Shown: piece after piece, positions 56,601-64,000 of the stretch
How positions within the stretch are numbered: position 1 is the stretch's first letter
How the letters are laid out: the number at the start of each line of letters is the position of its first letter
Source: Mycolicibacter heraklionensis
Lineage (GTDB): Bacteria > Actinomycetota > Actinomycetes > Mycobacteriales > Mycobacteriaceae
Length of the DNA stretch: 64,000 bases
Assembly (NCBI RefSeq): GCF_019645815.1
Contig: NZ_CP080997.1
Coordinates: 4,716,880 to 4,780,879 of the forward strand
Direction of reading: 5' to 3'
Translations under genes and position numbers: made by a program
Notes under the pieces: model-generated
Database searches by the model: none
What the model saw: only the letters and a program-made list of their open reading frames with translations
What the model was told of the DNA's origin: nothing

Positions 56601-59600
56601 CCGCCGGTACCGCCACTGGCGCCAACGCCGCCGTTACCGCCATTGCCACCGCTACCGCCGGACTGCGGGATCCCTCCGATCAGGCCCGAGGCGTCGCCGC
56701 CGTCGCCACCGTTACCACCGGTACCACCGGTGCCTGCGGCTCCGACGGTGCCGCTTGCGCCCGTGGTGCCGCCGGTGCCGCCGGCACCCGCCGCCCCACC
56801 AAGACCACTGCCGCCGTTGCCGCCGTTGCCGCCCTTGCCGGCCAACAGACCGGTGCCTCCGTCGGCACCGTCGCCACCGTCACCGCCCTTACCCCCGGTA
56901 CCGCCGGTGCCGCCGTTTCCGCCCTGGCCGCCGGCACTGCCGGACAGGCCCGTGCCGCCCTTGCCGCCCGCACCACCGGTGCCACCGGCGCCGGCGTTAC
57001 CGCCATTACCGCCCGCCGCACCCGGGGTTATTGCGTCGGCACCGTTGGTGCCGTCGCTGCCGGTGCCACCGGCGCCGCCCTTACCACCGGTACCGCCGCC
57101 GATACCGTTACCGCCGGCGCCACCCGCACCGCCCGCGCCGCCGGCGACGCCGTCGACGCCGGGGCCGGTGGCGCTGGGGGTCGGACCGGCGTCGCCGCCG
57201 TTACCACCGGCGCCACCACTGCCGCCGTTACTGGTGGATCCGGTGCCACCGGCGCCACCGGCGCCACCGATGCCGGCCGCACCGCCCGTGGCGTCGCCGC
57301 CGTTACCGCCGGCGCCGCCGTTGCCGGCCGCGGTGCCCGCGCCCTGGTTGCCGCCGGCACCACCGACACCACCGTTGCCGGCCTTGCCTGGGTTGTAGTC
57401 CGAGGCGTCCGGGTTGACGTTGTTTCCCGCACCAGCCGCGCCGCCGTTGCCGCCGGCGCCGCCGTCGCCGGCCGCGATGCCGGCGGCGCCATCGGCGCCC
57501 TTACCGCCCGCGCCACCGCTTCCGGCCCAACCGCCGGCACCCACCGCGCCGTCCTGACCGCCGTCGGTACCGGTACCGCCCTGGCCCGCGGCACCACCGT
57601 CGCCGCCGTTACCGCCCTTGCCGCCGTCGAGGCCGCTGCCTGCCGTGGCGTTGGCGCCCGCGGCGCCATTGAGACCCTGGCCGCCCTGGCCGCCCCGGCC
57701 ACCATTACCGCCGCCGACGCCACCGATGCCCTGACCGCCGGCGCCACCGGCACCACCGGCACCGCCGTTACCGCCGTCGTAGCCGTTGCCGTTGGCGTCG
57801 GTTCCCGCGCCTGCGGCCGCCTGGCCGCCGCGGCCACCCAGACCGCCGTCGCCACCATGTCCGTTGGCTCCATCAGCGGCGTCACCGGCACCGGCGCCGC
57901 CGGCACCCGCGTTGCCACCGCTACCGGCGTTGCCTCCCAGGCCACCGTCGCGACCGGGAGCGCCCGCCACCGATCCCGGGTTGCCGGCCGTACCGCCGCG
58001 GCCACCCAGACCGCCGTTGCCGCCGGCTCCACCGACACCGCCACTGGCTGCGTCAACGCCTTGGCCGCCGGCTCCACCGACGCCGCCGTTACCGGCGGCA
58101 CCGCCCAGACCGCCGTCGCCGGCCGCGAAGCCCGGCGAGCCGTAACCGCCGTGGCCACCGGTGCCACCGGTACCTCCGTCGCCGGCGGCACCGCCGGTAC
58201 CGCCGATCACACCGTTGCCGCCGACACCACCGTTACCGCCGTTACCGCCGACACCGCCGTTACCGCCGTCGGTGCCCTGCAGCGAGCCCCAGCCGCCACG
58301 GCCGGCTTCGCCACCGACACCGCCGGCCCCACCGGTACCGCCCGTGCCGGCGTTGGACTCGCCGCCGCCGCCACCCACGCCGCCTTCGCCACCATTGCCG
58401 GCGTTGCCGCCGACCACGCTGTGGTCGTAGCCGTCGGAAAGGGAGCCCGGGTTCTCTGCGCTACCCGCCCAGCCGCCGACGCCACCGGCGCCACCCTTGC
58501 CGCCGGTGCCGCCGTTACCGATCAAGCCCGTGGCCGCGCCGCCCTCACCGCCAGCACCACCCTTGCCGCCGGCGCCACCGGCACCGGTGGTGTTGCCGCC
58601 GTGCCCGTTCTGGTAGCCGCCGTTGCCGCCGTTACCGCCGGCACCACCGGCACCACCGGCGAAGCCGTCACCGGCGGCGTTGTCGGCGCCGGCCGCACCG
58701 GCACCGCCGTTACCGCCAGCACCGCCGTTACCCGCGGGCTTCAAGGGGTTGTAGTAGATGTTCTGGCCGAACAGCGCGGTGTCGCCGCCGTTACCACCGG
58801 CCCCACCTGCCTGGCCGGTGCCGTCGGGGAGCTGGCCGACGCCGTCTCCACCGTCACCGCCGTTGCCACCGTCACCACCGAGACCGACCGCGCCCTGGGA
58901 ACCGTCGGCCGCCGAGGTGCCGTCACCGTTGTCGCCGCCGGCACCGCCGGCGCCACCCCGGCCGACCAAGCCGCCGGTTCCGCCGTCACCGCCCTTGCCC
59001 GCGGCGATGTTGGAGGCACCGTCACCGTCGCCGCCGTCACCGCCGTTGCCACCGTTTCCGGCGTTCCCCCCGACACCGCCCGATCCGCCGACACCACCGG
59101 CACCGTGCTGACCGGATCCACCGCCGCCCGCCGCGCCGGCCGCACCACCGGCACCACCGGCACCACCGTCGCCGCCGACGGTGGCGTTGCCGCCAGTGCC
59201 GCCCTTACCGCCGGCAACGCCGGTGTTGCCCGAGTTGTCGGTGCCCGCAGCGCCATCGACACCGGAGCCGCCGGCACCACCGGTACCGCCCTCGCCACCC
59301 TGACCGCCATTGCCGCTGACACCGGAGATCACGCCACCGGCACCGCCGGCACCACCGGCGCCACCCTTGCCACCGGTACCGCCCGCGGTGGTCGCCGACG
59401 CACCCGCCGTAGCGCCATCAATTCCAGCCGCACCGGTCGCGCCCGCGCCGCCGGCACCGCCGGCGCCGCCGTTGGCGTGCGACCCGCCGGCGCCACCGGC
59501 GCCGCCCTGGCCGCCGGCCTGGCCGGTCACGCCGTCGGCTTGCAATCCCTGGGCGTCGCCGCCCGCTCCGCCGGCGCCGCCGGCGCTGTCGGTGCCGGCA

Positions 59601-62600
59601 CTGCCGGTGTTGCCGTCGCTGCCACCGGCGCCCGCTCCGGCCAGGCCAACGCTGCCGGCCGCTCCGCCGTCGGCGCCGTCGCCGCCCTTGCCACCGGCCC
59701 CTGCGGTGTTGCCACCGCCACCACCGGCGCCGTCACCGCCCTTGCCTGCGGTGCCGGCGTTGCCACCGCTGCCGGCGTTACCGCCGTTGCCGGCGGTTCC
59801 GGTGGCACTGCTGCCGCCCGCACCGCCGTTGCCACCGACACCACCCGTGCCGGCGTTGCCGCCGTCAGTGCCCGAGTCGCCGCTGCCGGCTTCGGCGGTA
59901 TAGCCGTCACCACCGTTGCCGCCGTTGCCGCCGAGGCCGCCCGCACCGCCGGCGCCGCCGACGAAGCCGGTGCCACCCTTACCGCCAGTACCGCCGGAGC
60001 CACCGCTGGTGCCGTTCTCGCCGTCACTCCCGGCGGCGACGCTGCTTTGTCCGCTGTAGCCGTCGCCACCCTTACCGCCGGTGCCACCGGCACCACCGTT
60101 GCCGAGGTTGGCGCGATCAATTCCGTTGGCTTCCAGGCCACCCTGGCCGCCGTTACCACCGCCACCACCGGCACCACCATCTCCGCCGGCAACACCTGCG
60201 GTGTGGCTGTCGGAACCGACAGCGCCGTCCTTGCCGTCGCCGCCGTTACCGCCGACGCCGGCCGCGCCGTCCGCACCGCGCCCACCACCGACCTCGAGGC
60301 CACCGTGACCGGCGTTGCCGCCGACACCGCCATCACCACCGGCAGTACCGGCGGCCGCAGTTGAATCGGTGGCGGCGTCATAGCCGGCACCACCGGCGCC
60401 ACCGTTGCCACCCTTGCCGGCCGCACCGTTGGCACCGCTGGCGGCCTGGGCACCGGTGCCACCGGCGAGACCACCCGCGCCACCGGCACCGGCGTTACCA
60501 CCGTCGCCGCCGTTACCGCCGGTGCCGCCGGTCGGGTCAGATGCACTGCCCGCCTGGCCAATTGAGCCGTCAGCGCCATCAGCGCCGCTGCCCCCGGCGC
60601 CACCGACGCCACCGGCACCGTCCACGCCGGCCGCGGCACCGGTACCGCCGACGCCACCGTCACCACCGACGCCACCCTTGCCACCGGAGGCGCCAGCCGC
60701 GGCACCGTTGTCCGCGGCCGCGTCGTACCCCGCACCACCCTTGCCGCCGGCACCACCGTCGCCACCGTCGCCCTGCGCGGCGTGTGAACCGTCGGTGTTC
60801 AGGCCGCCCTGGCCGCCGTTACCACCGGCGCCACCCTTCCCGCCGGCCGTGCCGTCGGGGTCGGCCGCGGTGCCGGCGTTACCGACGGCACCGTCCTTAC
60901 CGTCGCCACCATTGCCGCCGACGCCGGCCGTGCCGTCCGCGGCGTGCCCGCCACCGACCTGCTGCCCACCGTGACCCGCGTTGCCGCCGACACCACCGTT
61001 GCCACCGGAAGTACCCGCGGCAGCGGTCGCGTCCGAGGCTGCGTCATAGCCAGAGCCACCGGCACCACCGTTGCCGCCCTTACCCGCAGAGCCGTTCGTG
61101 CCGGCCGAGGCGTAGTTGCCGCCACCGGATGAACCACCCGCGCCACCGGCACCGGCGTTACCGCCGTCGCCACCATTGCCACCGGCCGTACCGGTCCTGT
61201 CCTCCGCGGTGCCCGCGGTACCGGCCGTGCCGTCTGCTCCATCGGTGCCCGAGCCACCAGCGCCGCCGACTCCACCGGCGCCGTGCGCACCGGTCGTGGC
61301 GCCGCTACCACCGGCGCCGCCGTTACCACCGGCGCCACCGTTGGTGCCCGACGTGCCCGCTGCCGCACCCGCGGCAACTGCGTCATAGCCGGCGCCGCCC
61401 TTGCCACCAGCACCACCAGCACCGCCATTGCCCTGCGCGGCATGCGTGCTGCCATCAACCTGCAGACCGCCCAGACCGCCGTTACCACCGGCGCCACCCG
61501 CACCACCATTGGCACCAGAAACACCCGCAGTCGTGGAGTCAGCCCCGGCATAACCCGCACCGCCCGCAGCACCCGCACCACCCACACCCGCAGTGCCCGC
61601 AACTCCATTGGCAGCCGGACCACCGAAGCCCGCCCCGCCGGTACCGCCCTTGCCGGCGTTACCGCCGGCACCACCGGCACCACCATCGCCACCATCGACA
61701 TGCGACGCCGTACCCGCCGCACCCGCGGCACCCTTGCCACCCGCACCACCGGAACCGCCGGCGCCGCCCTTACCGCCGACACCCTGCTGGCCGACCACCG
61801 AACCCGTGCCCCCGGCACCACCGGCACCACCGTTACCACCATTGGTGCCCGACTCACCCGCACCACCAGTGGCACCGGCCACCGTCGCGTCAGCACCCGC
61901 CTTACCGCTGTAACCAGCACCACCGGAACCACCAGCGCCACCATTGCCGCCCACACCGTCGGCAGCACGCGTGCTGCCATCAACCTGCAGACCGCCCAGA
62001 CCGCCGTTACCACCAGCGCCACCCGCACCACCATTGGCACCAGAAACACCCGCAGTCGTGGAGTCGGCGCCGTTGAAGCCCTTACCGCCCTGGCCGCCGG
62101 CGCCGCCGACACCGGCGTTGCCATCGGTTCCGCCCGCGGCCGCGACACCATCGCCGCTGAGTCCACCGCTGCCGGCCTTGCCGGCGTTACCGCCCGCACC
62201 GCCGTTGCCACCGGCGGTGCCGTCGACATGGCTTGCCGTGCCGTCCGCACCGGTTGCGCCCGCGGCACCCGCACCGCCGTTGCCGCCGTTACCACCGACA
62301 CCGCCGGCGCCCGCCGCGCCATTGTTGGTGCCGTGCCCGCCGACGCCACCGGCGCCACCGTTTCCGCCGGCACCGCCGTTGGTGCCACTGGCGCCCGCGG
62401 TGGCTCCGGCCACGCCTTCGAGTCCGTTGCCGCCCTTGCCGCCGGCGCCGCCGGCACCACCATCACCTTGAGCGGCACGTGTCCCGTTGGTCTGCAGACC
62501 GCCCTGTCCGCCGTCACCACCGGCGCCTCCGGCGCCACCGTTGGTGCCATCGACGCGTCCTGTGCTGCCGTTGACGCCGTCGAAGCCCTTGCCGCCGGCG

Positions 62601-64000
62601 CCGCCCTTACCGCCGACACCGGCCGAGCCGTCGTTGCCGGAGGCGGCGGTGGAGCCGTTGCCGCTGTCGCCGCCGACGCCGCCCTTGCCGGCGTTGCCAC
62701 CGGCGCCGCCGGTCTGGCCCGCCGTGCCGTCCACGTGGGTGGCCGTGCCATCGGCGCCGTTGCCGCCCGTGGCGCCGTCACCGCCGGATCCGCCGTTACC
62801 GCCCACGCCGCCGAGGCCGTGGAGGCCCGCGTTGGTGCCGGTTCCGCCGACACCGCCGGCGCCACCGGCACCGCCGTTGCCGCCGTTCTCGCCGGCCGCA
62901 CCGGCGGTGGCCCCATCTAGGCCTTCGTAGCCGTTGCCGCCCTTGCCGCCGGCACCACCGTTGCCGCCATCGCCGTCGGCGGCGCGCGTGTTGTCGGCGT
63001 TCAGGCCGCCCTGGCCGCCGTTGCCGCCGGCGCCACCGGCCTGGCCCGCGGTGCCGTCGGGGTTGGCCTGCGAACCAGCGACACCGTCCTGGCCGTCAGA
63101 ACCGTTTCCGCCCTTGCCGCCGACACCGGCAGCTCCCGCGGCCGCCCGAGAACCGTTGGCTTCCACGCCACCCACGCCGGCGTTGCCGCCGGCGCCACCG
63201 TTGCCGCCCGCGGTACCCGAGGCCGCGCCGTTGTCGGAAGCGGCGTCATAACCGGCACCGCCGACGCCGCCATTGCCGCCCTTACCGGCAACGCCACTGC
63301 TGCCGCTGGCGGCATGGTTGCCGTTGCCGGAGTCACCACCGGCACCCCCGACACCGGCGTTGCCGCCGTTGCCACCGTTGCCGCCGGCCCCGCCATCGGG
63401 GTCAGATGCCGTGCCCGCCAAGCCAATTGAACCGTCGGCGCCATCGGTGCCCGATCCGCCCTTACCGCCGACGCCACCCGCGCCATGAGTGCCCGCCGTG
63501 GAGCCAGTGCCACCGGCACCACCGTCGCCACCGACGCCACCATTGCCGCCCGAGGTGCCGGCCGCAGCGCCCGCAGCCACCGCGTCGTACCCGGCGCCGC
63601 CCTTGCCGCCGGCGCCACCGTCGCCGCCGGCGCCCTGCGCGGCGTGGGTGGTGCCGTTGGCCTCGAGACCGCCCTGACCGCCGTTGCCGCCGGCGCCGCC
63701 GGCACCACCGGCCTTGCCTTCGGGGTCGAGCGCCGTGCCCGCAGCACCTGCGGCACCGTCTTTGCCGTCGCCGCCGGCGCCACCGGCGCCGGCCACGCCG
63801 GAGTCCGCGCGGGAGCCATCGGTCTCAAGACCGCCCAGACCCGCGTTGCCGCCCACACCGCCATTGCCACCGGCGGTACCGGCCGCCGCGGTCGCATCCG
63901 TCGCCGCGTCGTAGCCCTTGCCGCCGACGCCACCGCTGCCGCCCTTACCGGCGGTACCGGCCGCACCGCTATCGGCCTGACCACCAGCGCCCTGACCACC
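50654..64000 (-). CDS. PGRS-7: giant glycine-rich protein, over 4,448 residues (N-terminus beyond window)
   Basis: One open frame runs from the right edge to the TGA at 50654; signal peptide and start lie outside. From 64000 to about 56500 it is GGxGG repeats in super-repeats of about 110 residues marked by KGGxGYDA-type segments (landmarks at 63908, 63584 and 63245, spaced 324 and 339 bp). Ten consecutive Gly near 56475-56504, followed by AYVGG, mark a switch to a region of about 1,940 residues built of units like TITGGNAGNGGAGGSATV and GSxVTGSxATGG, where Val/Ile/Thr alternate with Gly/Asn turns as in parallel beta-helices. It ends SNQTVHGTNGADNP. The C-terminal region resembles those of PGRS-3 and -6 but is several times longer. 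It is probably exported, to judge from its relatives; function unknown. Confidence 0.85.
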   Translation of the reverse strand, partial: GGQGAGGQADSGAAGTAGKGGSGGVGGKGYDAATDATAAAGTAGGNGGVGGNAGLGGLETDGSRADSGVAGAGGAGGDGKDGAAGAAGTALDPEGKAGGAGGAGGNGGQGGLEANGTTHAAQGAGGDGGAGGKGGAGYDAVAAGAAAGTSGGNGGVGGDGGAGGTGSTAGTHGAGGVGGKGGSGTDGADGSIGLAGTASDPDGGAGGNGGNGGNAGVGGAGGDSGNGNHAASGSSGVAGKGGNGGVGGAGYDAASDNGAASGTAGGNGGAGGNAGVGGVEANGSRAAAGAAGVGGKGGNGSDGQDGVAGSQANPDGTAGQAGGAGGNGGQGGLNADNTRAADGDGGNGGAGGKGGNGYEGLDGATAGAAGENGGNGGAGGAGGVGGTGTNAGLHGLGGVGGNGGSGGDGATGGNGADGTATHVDGTAGQTGGAGGNAGKGGVGGDSGNGSTAASGNDGSAGVGGKGGAGGKGFDGVNGSTGRVDGTNGGAGGAGGDGGQGGLQTNGTRAAQGDGGAGGAGGKGGNGLEGVAGATAGASGTNGGAGGNGGAGGVGGHGTNNGAAGAGGVGGNGGNGGAGAAGATGADGTASHVDGTAGGNGGAGGNAGKAGSGGLSGDGVAAAGGTDGNAGVGGAGGQGGKGFNGADSTTAGVSGANGGAGGAGGNGGLGGLQVDGSTRAADGVGGNGGAGGSGGAGYSGKAGADATVAGATGGAGESGTNGGNGGAGGAGGTGSVVGQQGVGGKGGAGGSGGAGGKGAAGAAGTASHVDGGDGGAGGAGGNAGKGGTGGAGFGGPAANGVAGTAGVGGAGAAGGAGYAGADSTTAGVSGANGGAGGAGGNGGLGGLQVDGSTHAAQGNGGAGGAGGKGGAGYDAVAAGAAAGTSGTNGGAGGNGGAGGSGATTGAHGAGGVGGAGGSGTDGADGTAGTAGTAEDRTGTAGGNGGDGGNAGAGGAGGSSGGGNYASAGTNGSAGKGGNGGAGGSGYDAASDATAAAGTSGGNGGVGGNAGHGGQQVGGGHAADGTAGVGGNGGDGKDGAVGNAGTAADPDGTAGGKGGAGGNGGQGGLNTDGSHAAQGDGGDGGAGGKGGAGYDAAADNGAAAGASGGKGGVGGDGGVGGTGAAAGVDGAGGVGGAGGSGADGADGSIGQAGSASDPTGGTGGNGGDGGNAGAGGAGGLAGGTGAQAASGANGAAGKGGNGGAGGAGYDAATDSTAAAGTAGGDGGVGGNAGHGGLEVGGGRGADGAAGVGGNGGDGKDGAVGSDSHTAGVAGGDGGAGGGGGNGGQGGLEANGIDRANLGNGGAGGTGGKGGDGYSGQSSVAAGSDGENGTSGGSGGTGGKGGTGFVGGAGGAGGLGGNGGNGGDGYTAEAGSGDSGTDGGNAGTGGVGGNGGAGGSSATGTAGNGGNAGSGGNAGTAGKGGDGAGGGGGNTAGAGGKGGDGADGGAAGSVGLAGAGAGGSDGNTGSAGTDSAGGAGGAGGDAQGLQADGVTGQAGGQGGAGGAGGSHANGGAGGAGGAGATGAAGIDGATAGASATTAGGTGGKGGAGGAGGAGGVISGVSGNGGQGGEGGTGGAGGSGVDGAAGTDNSGNTGVAGGKGGTGGNATVGGDGGAGGAGGAAGAAGGGGSGQHGAGGVGGSGGVGGNAGNGGNGGDGGDGDGASNIAAGKGGDGGTGGLVGRGGAGGAGGDNGDGTSAADGSQGAVGLGGDGGNGGDGGDGVGQLPDGTGQAGGAGGNGGDTALFGQNIYYNPLKPAGNGGAGGNGGAGAAGADNAAGDGFAGGAGGAGGNGGNGGYQNGHGGNTTGAGGAGGKGGAGGEGGAATGLIGNGGTGGKGGAGGVGGWAGSAENPGSLSDGYDHSVVGGNAGNGGEGGVGGGGGESNAGTGGTGGAGGVGGEAGRGGWGSLQGTDGGNGGVGGNGGNGGVGGNGVIGGTGGAAGDGGTGGTGGHGGYGSPGFAAGDGGLGGAAGNGGVGGAGGQGVDAASGGVGGAGGNGGLGGRGGTAGNPGSVAGAPGRDGGLGGNAGSGGNAGAGGAGAGDAADGANGHGGDGGLGGRGGQAAAGAGTDANGNGYDGGNGGAGGAGGAGGQGIGGVGGGNGGRGGQGGQGLNGAAGANATAGSGLDGGKGGNGGDGGAAGQGGTGTDGGQDGAVGAGGWAGSGGAGGKGADGAAGIAAGDGGAGGNGGAAGAGNNVNPDASDYNPGKAGNGGVGGAGGNQGAGTAAGNGGAGGNGGDATGGAAGIGGAGGAGGTGSTSNGGSGGAGGNGGDAGPTPSATGPGVDGVAGGAGGAGGAGGNGIGGGTGGKGGAGGTGSDGTNGADAITPGAAGGNGGNAGAGGTGGAGGKGGTGLSGSAGGQGGNGGTGGTGGKGGDGGDGADGGTGLLAGKGGNGGNGGSGLGGAAGAGGTGGTTGASGTVGAAGTGGTGGNGGDGGDASGLIGGIPQSGGSGGNGGNGGVGASGGTGGVGGTGAAVGAGAFGGDGGVGGVGYQGSGDIGYGGGGGGGGGGAYVGGTGSTSGSTVTGGKGGDGANGTVSGPGAPGLTGGVATLVIDGTVENVEITGGNATADYAGGAANVIVDATSTITGGSITGGNAGNGGAGGDATLAATNGAAITGSSVTGGNGGDSYAGGAAVINADGAGVTVTDVTLVGGNAGNGGEGGSATVNVDTGGSVTGTELTGGNGGDGGAGGSATVYASQSEVTDTQITGGNGGDGGAGGSASVSAIDGSTVGSSSATGGNASATAAGGDASINAENGSNITNSHVEGGNGGGGNGGGGNGGSDFARGGFFSLFSVPGTDGVGGAATIAATNGGVITDAYAYGGAGGIGTDGGVGGAGGEAAVLADGTGSTATGSAYGGTGGAGTGGIGGAGGRGAVEATGTNSSASGTGTGGNGGDGIDGGQGGAGAEGSTNATAYGSATGDSVGGNGGNATGENSVGGDGSGGWVQAGYGGPVGGTATGDATGGDGGDATGGGTGGNGGLAVVLSNGVGAEAHGSAFGANGGSGLDGGTGGDARAAGTGQVAATADGSYASGIGKGGDAGDGLGAGNTGGGGSTGWLQASGVNSTVTGTATGGAGGDGHDGLAGAGGGRGSLQAIGEGAQILNSHANGGDGGAGYVTSAASGGTSNFLVYDDATVSNVTATGGNGTDGFAGGLVKVELHDNGSSVVDTTLAGGEASVGGAGGSATVTATTGGSVAGSSLVGGAAGSGTSGGAGGAATVSASNGASVTDGDAVGGAGGAGTNGGVGGAGGAGRIVADGPTSTVNTGAATGGQGGTADGAGSVGGVGSDADVAAALGGSVTAGTATGGSGGNATAGGAGGAGGYSAVTAGVEGGTGGSAAGDGHGGTGGNADGVGSVGGKGGSGNIQGGFVRTGIGGNDGSASGTANGGNGGDATGGGKGGSGGTGSVVAGGAGAVADGTATGGAGGAGLSGGVGGNGSAGQVGAFAAGAQASGAASSGDGGDGTGVGSVGGAGTIGNIQAFGVDSAASGTATGGDGGSATNGGHGGTGGQGRIVANADGSTATDSTATGGDGGSGVGGVNATNATGGQAYVFSGTLGDPASGGHISGSTAIGGDASSTVNGGIGQVEAINGTITNSSAIGSDGGAAGLGGYATVSATNGGAISDSHAIGGHNSATATGGNATVSADGANSTVDNSTATGGKAGAGDANGGVGGTGGVALVGATNGGSVDGGAAQGGAGGDGSNGGTGGAGGLGTVNADGAGSAATGSATGGNGGAGNAGTGGAGNTAYISATDGGKVTADAGNPDGTTATGGSGGAGNNGGTGGKGGLGGVEAHSGGTSYGQATGGTGGTATDAGSKGGNGGNAGIDAGEAHSGLGGPGGSAHGTAIAGNGGDATGGGTGGNGSYGSINAGGIGAEASGTGHGGNGGDGLNGGTGGNGQNGQVAALGDGTYASGTGRAGNGGDGDGTGSKGGDGGLGWVRALAENSTVTNGSSTGGDGGAGSAGKAGGAGGQAYVQTNAADDTIQNSTATAGHGGDSANGVNGGQGGRAQVFAGDPNTVTTGGDVITNSSATGGDGAAGHNGGNTLVQATNGATISDSHAAAGNSNTTATGGAAGISADGTGSAVAGSQVTAGNAGVGDDNGGTGGGGGAANIAVTNGATITDTTVTGGTGGIGTDGGHGGLGGFGLAAATGAGSSITGSAFGGVGGDGSNTGIGGDGGSGQLIVDVAGGTVGGGGNTATATGGVGGAGSDGGVGGKGSWGELESNGPGGNSYGVSTGGSGGQATGNGSHGGNGGSSDIQSSKTTDGFGDPALGGPGGTASGTSTGGDGGAASGGGTGGNGGKASIAAGGANAVAGGTSHGGTGGEGDGGQGGNAGTSRITALGENTTAVGGDATGGDGGKGSAGGTGGAGADGNIGAALTSAGSPGDNPTANNNTVVGGSGGEGGSGHTGGAGGEADVYAVNNGENPGWPNPNSNQTVHGTNGADNP
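50660..56470 (-). repeat. TGG-repeat (beta-helix-like) C-terminal domain of PGRS-7
   Basis: Units of roughly 20-35 residues repeat the pattern G-G-x-A-T-V-x-A-x-x-G-S-x-V/I-T-x-S-x-A-T-G-G-N-G-G. This is not the plain GGxGG pattern, since it has regular Val/Ile/Thr-rich strands between Gly/Asn turns. Shorter versions follow the glycine runs of PGRS-3, PGRS-4 and PGRS-6. The beta-helix reading is inferred. Confidence 0.65.

Noticed and set aside
1..64000. CRISPR array, from the many regularly spaced GC-rich repeats
   Set aside because: Repeats are in-frame glycine codons with no constant repeat/unique spacer alternation and no cas genes.

Overview
The window is high-GC mycobacterial DNA. The strongest evidence is a block at 26129-32538 that matches, gene for gene and almost length for length, the Mycobacterium tuberculosis arabinogalactan region Rv3778c-Rv3783: an aminotransferase-fold protein, a GT-C glycosyltransferase, the proteasome activator Bpa, and Wzt, GlfT1 and Wzm. 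An Rv3789-type GtrA protein follows at 46391-46801. All family and M. tuberculosis gene names come from recall of those sequences, not from a search. The many signal-peptide PGRS proteins without a PE domain suggest a non-tuberculous mycobacterium, perhaps of the M. terrae/Mycolicibacter type; that placement is a guess.

About 80% of the window encodes glycine-rich (PGRS) giants, all on the minus strand. They are labelled here PGRS-1 (<1-7814), PGRS-2 (8747-18763), PGRS-3 (32656-37218), PGRS-4 (38602-41910), PGRS-5 (43132-46077), PGRS-6 (46798-50286) and PGRS-7 (50654->64000). None has an N-terminal PE domain. The six visible N-termini carry a Sec-type signal peptide with a nearly invariant core, SAVGAFLAFG, ending in an AxA-like site. 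PGRS-1 and PGRS-7 run off the window.

Layout. 1-7814: PGRS-1, truncated. 8044-8717: a 15-residue leader ORF coupled to an MbtK/IucB-like GNAT acyltransferase. 8747-23618 (minus): a likely operon of two secreted proteins made of short Leu/Gly helical repeats (SolA, SolB) followed by PGRS-2. 24049-25929 (minus): an orphan fatty acyl-AMP ligase, with a 53-bp tandem repeat upstream. 26129-27325 (minus): Rv3778c-like. 27432-32538 (plus): a five-gene run, mostly overlapping or closely spaced, for galactan assembly and export plus Bpa. 32656-46077 (minus): PGRS-3, PGRS-4 and PGRS-5, where PGRS-4 and PGRS-5 are each followed by a paralogous small secreted protein (SpA, SpB). 46391-46801 (plus): GtrA. 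46798-64000 (minus): PGRS-6 and PGRS-7.

How it fits together: the plus-strand genes build and flip the lipid-linked galactan of the cell wall. The minus-strand genes look like a family of exported, probably surface-exposed, glycine-rich fibrous proteins with two kinds of dedicated partner (Sol and Sp). They sit where M. tuberculosis keeps Rv3784-Rv3788, so the PGRS family appears to have expanded into the wall-polysaccharide locus. PGRS-3/4/5 share a conserved promoter (TTGCC[GC], 18 bp, TA[AC]CTT), SpA/SpB share leaderless-type promoters, and most genes end in strong hairpins. The long plus-strand reading frames opposite the PGRS genes are treated as artefacts of GGN-repeat DNA. No tRNA, rRNA, CRISPR array or insertion sequence was seen.
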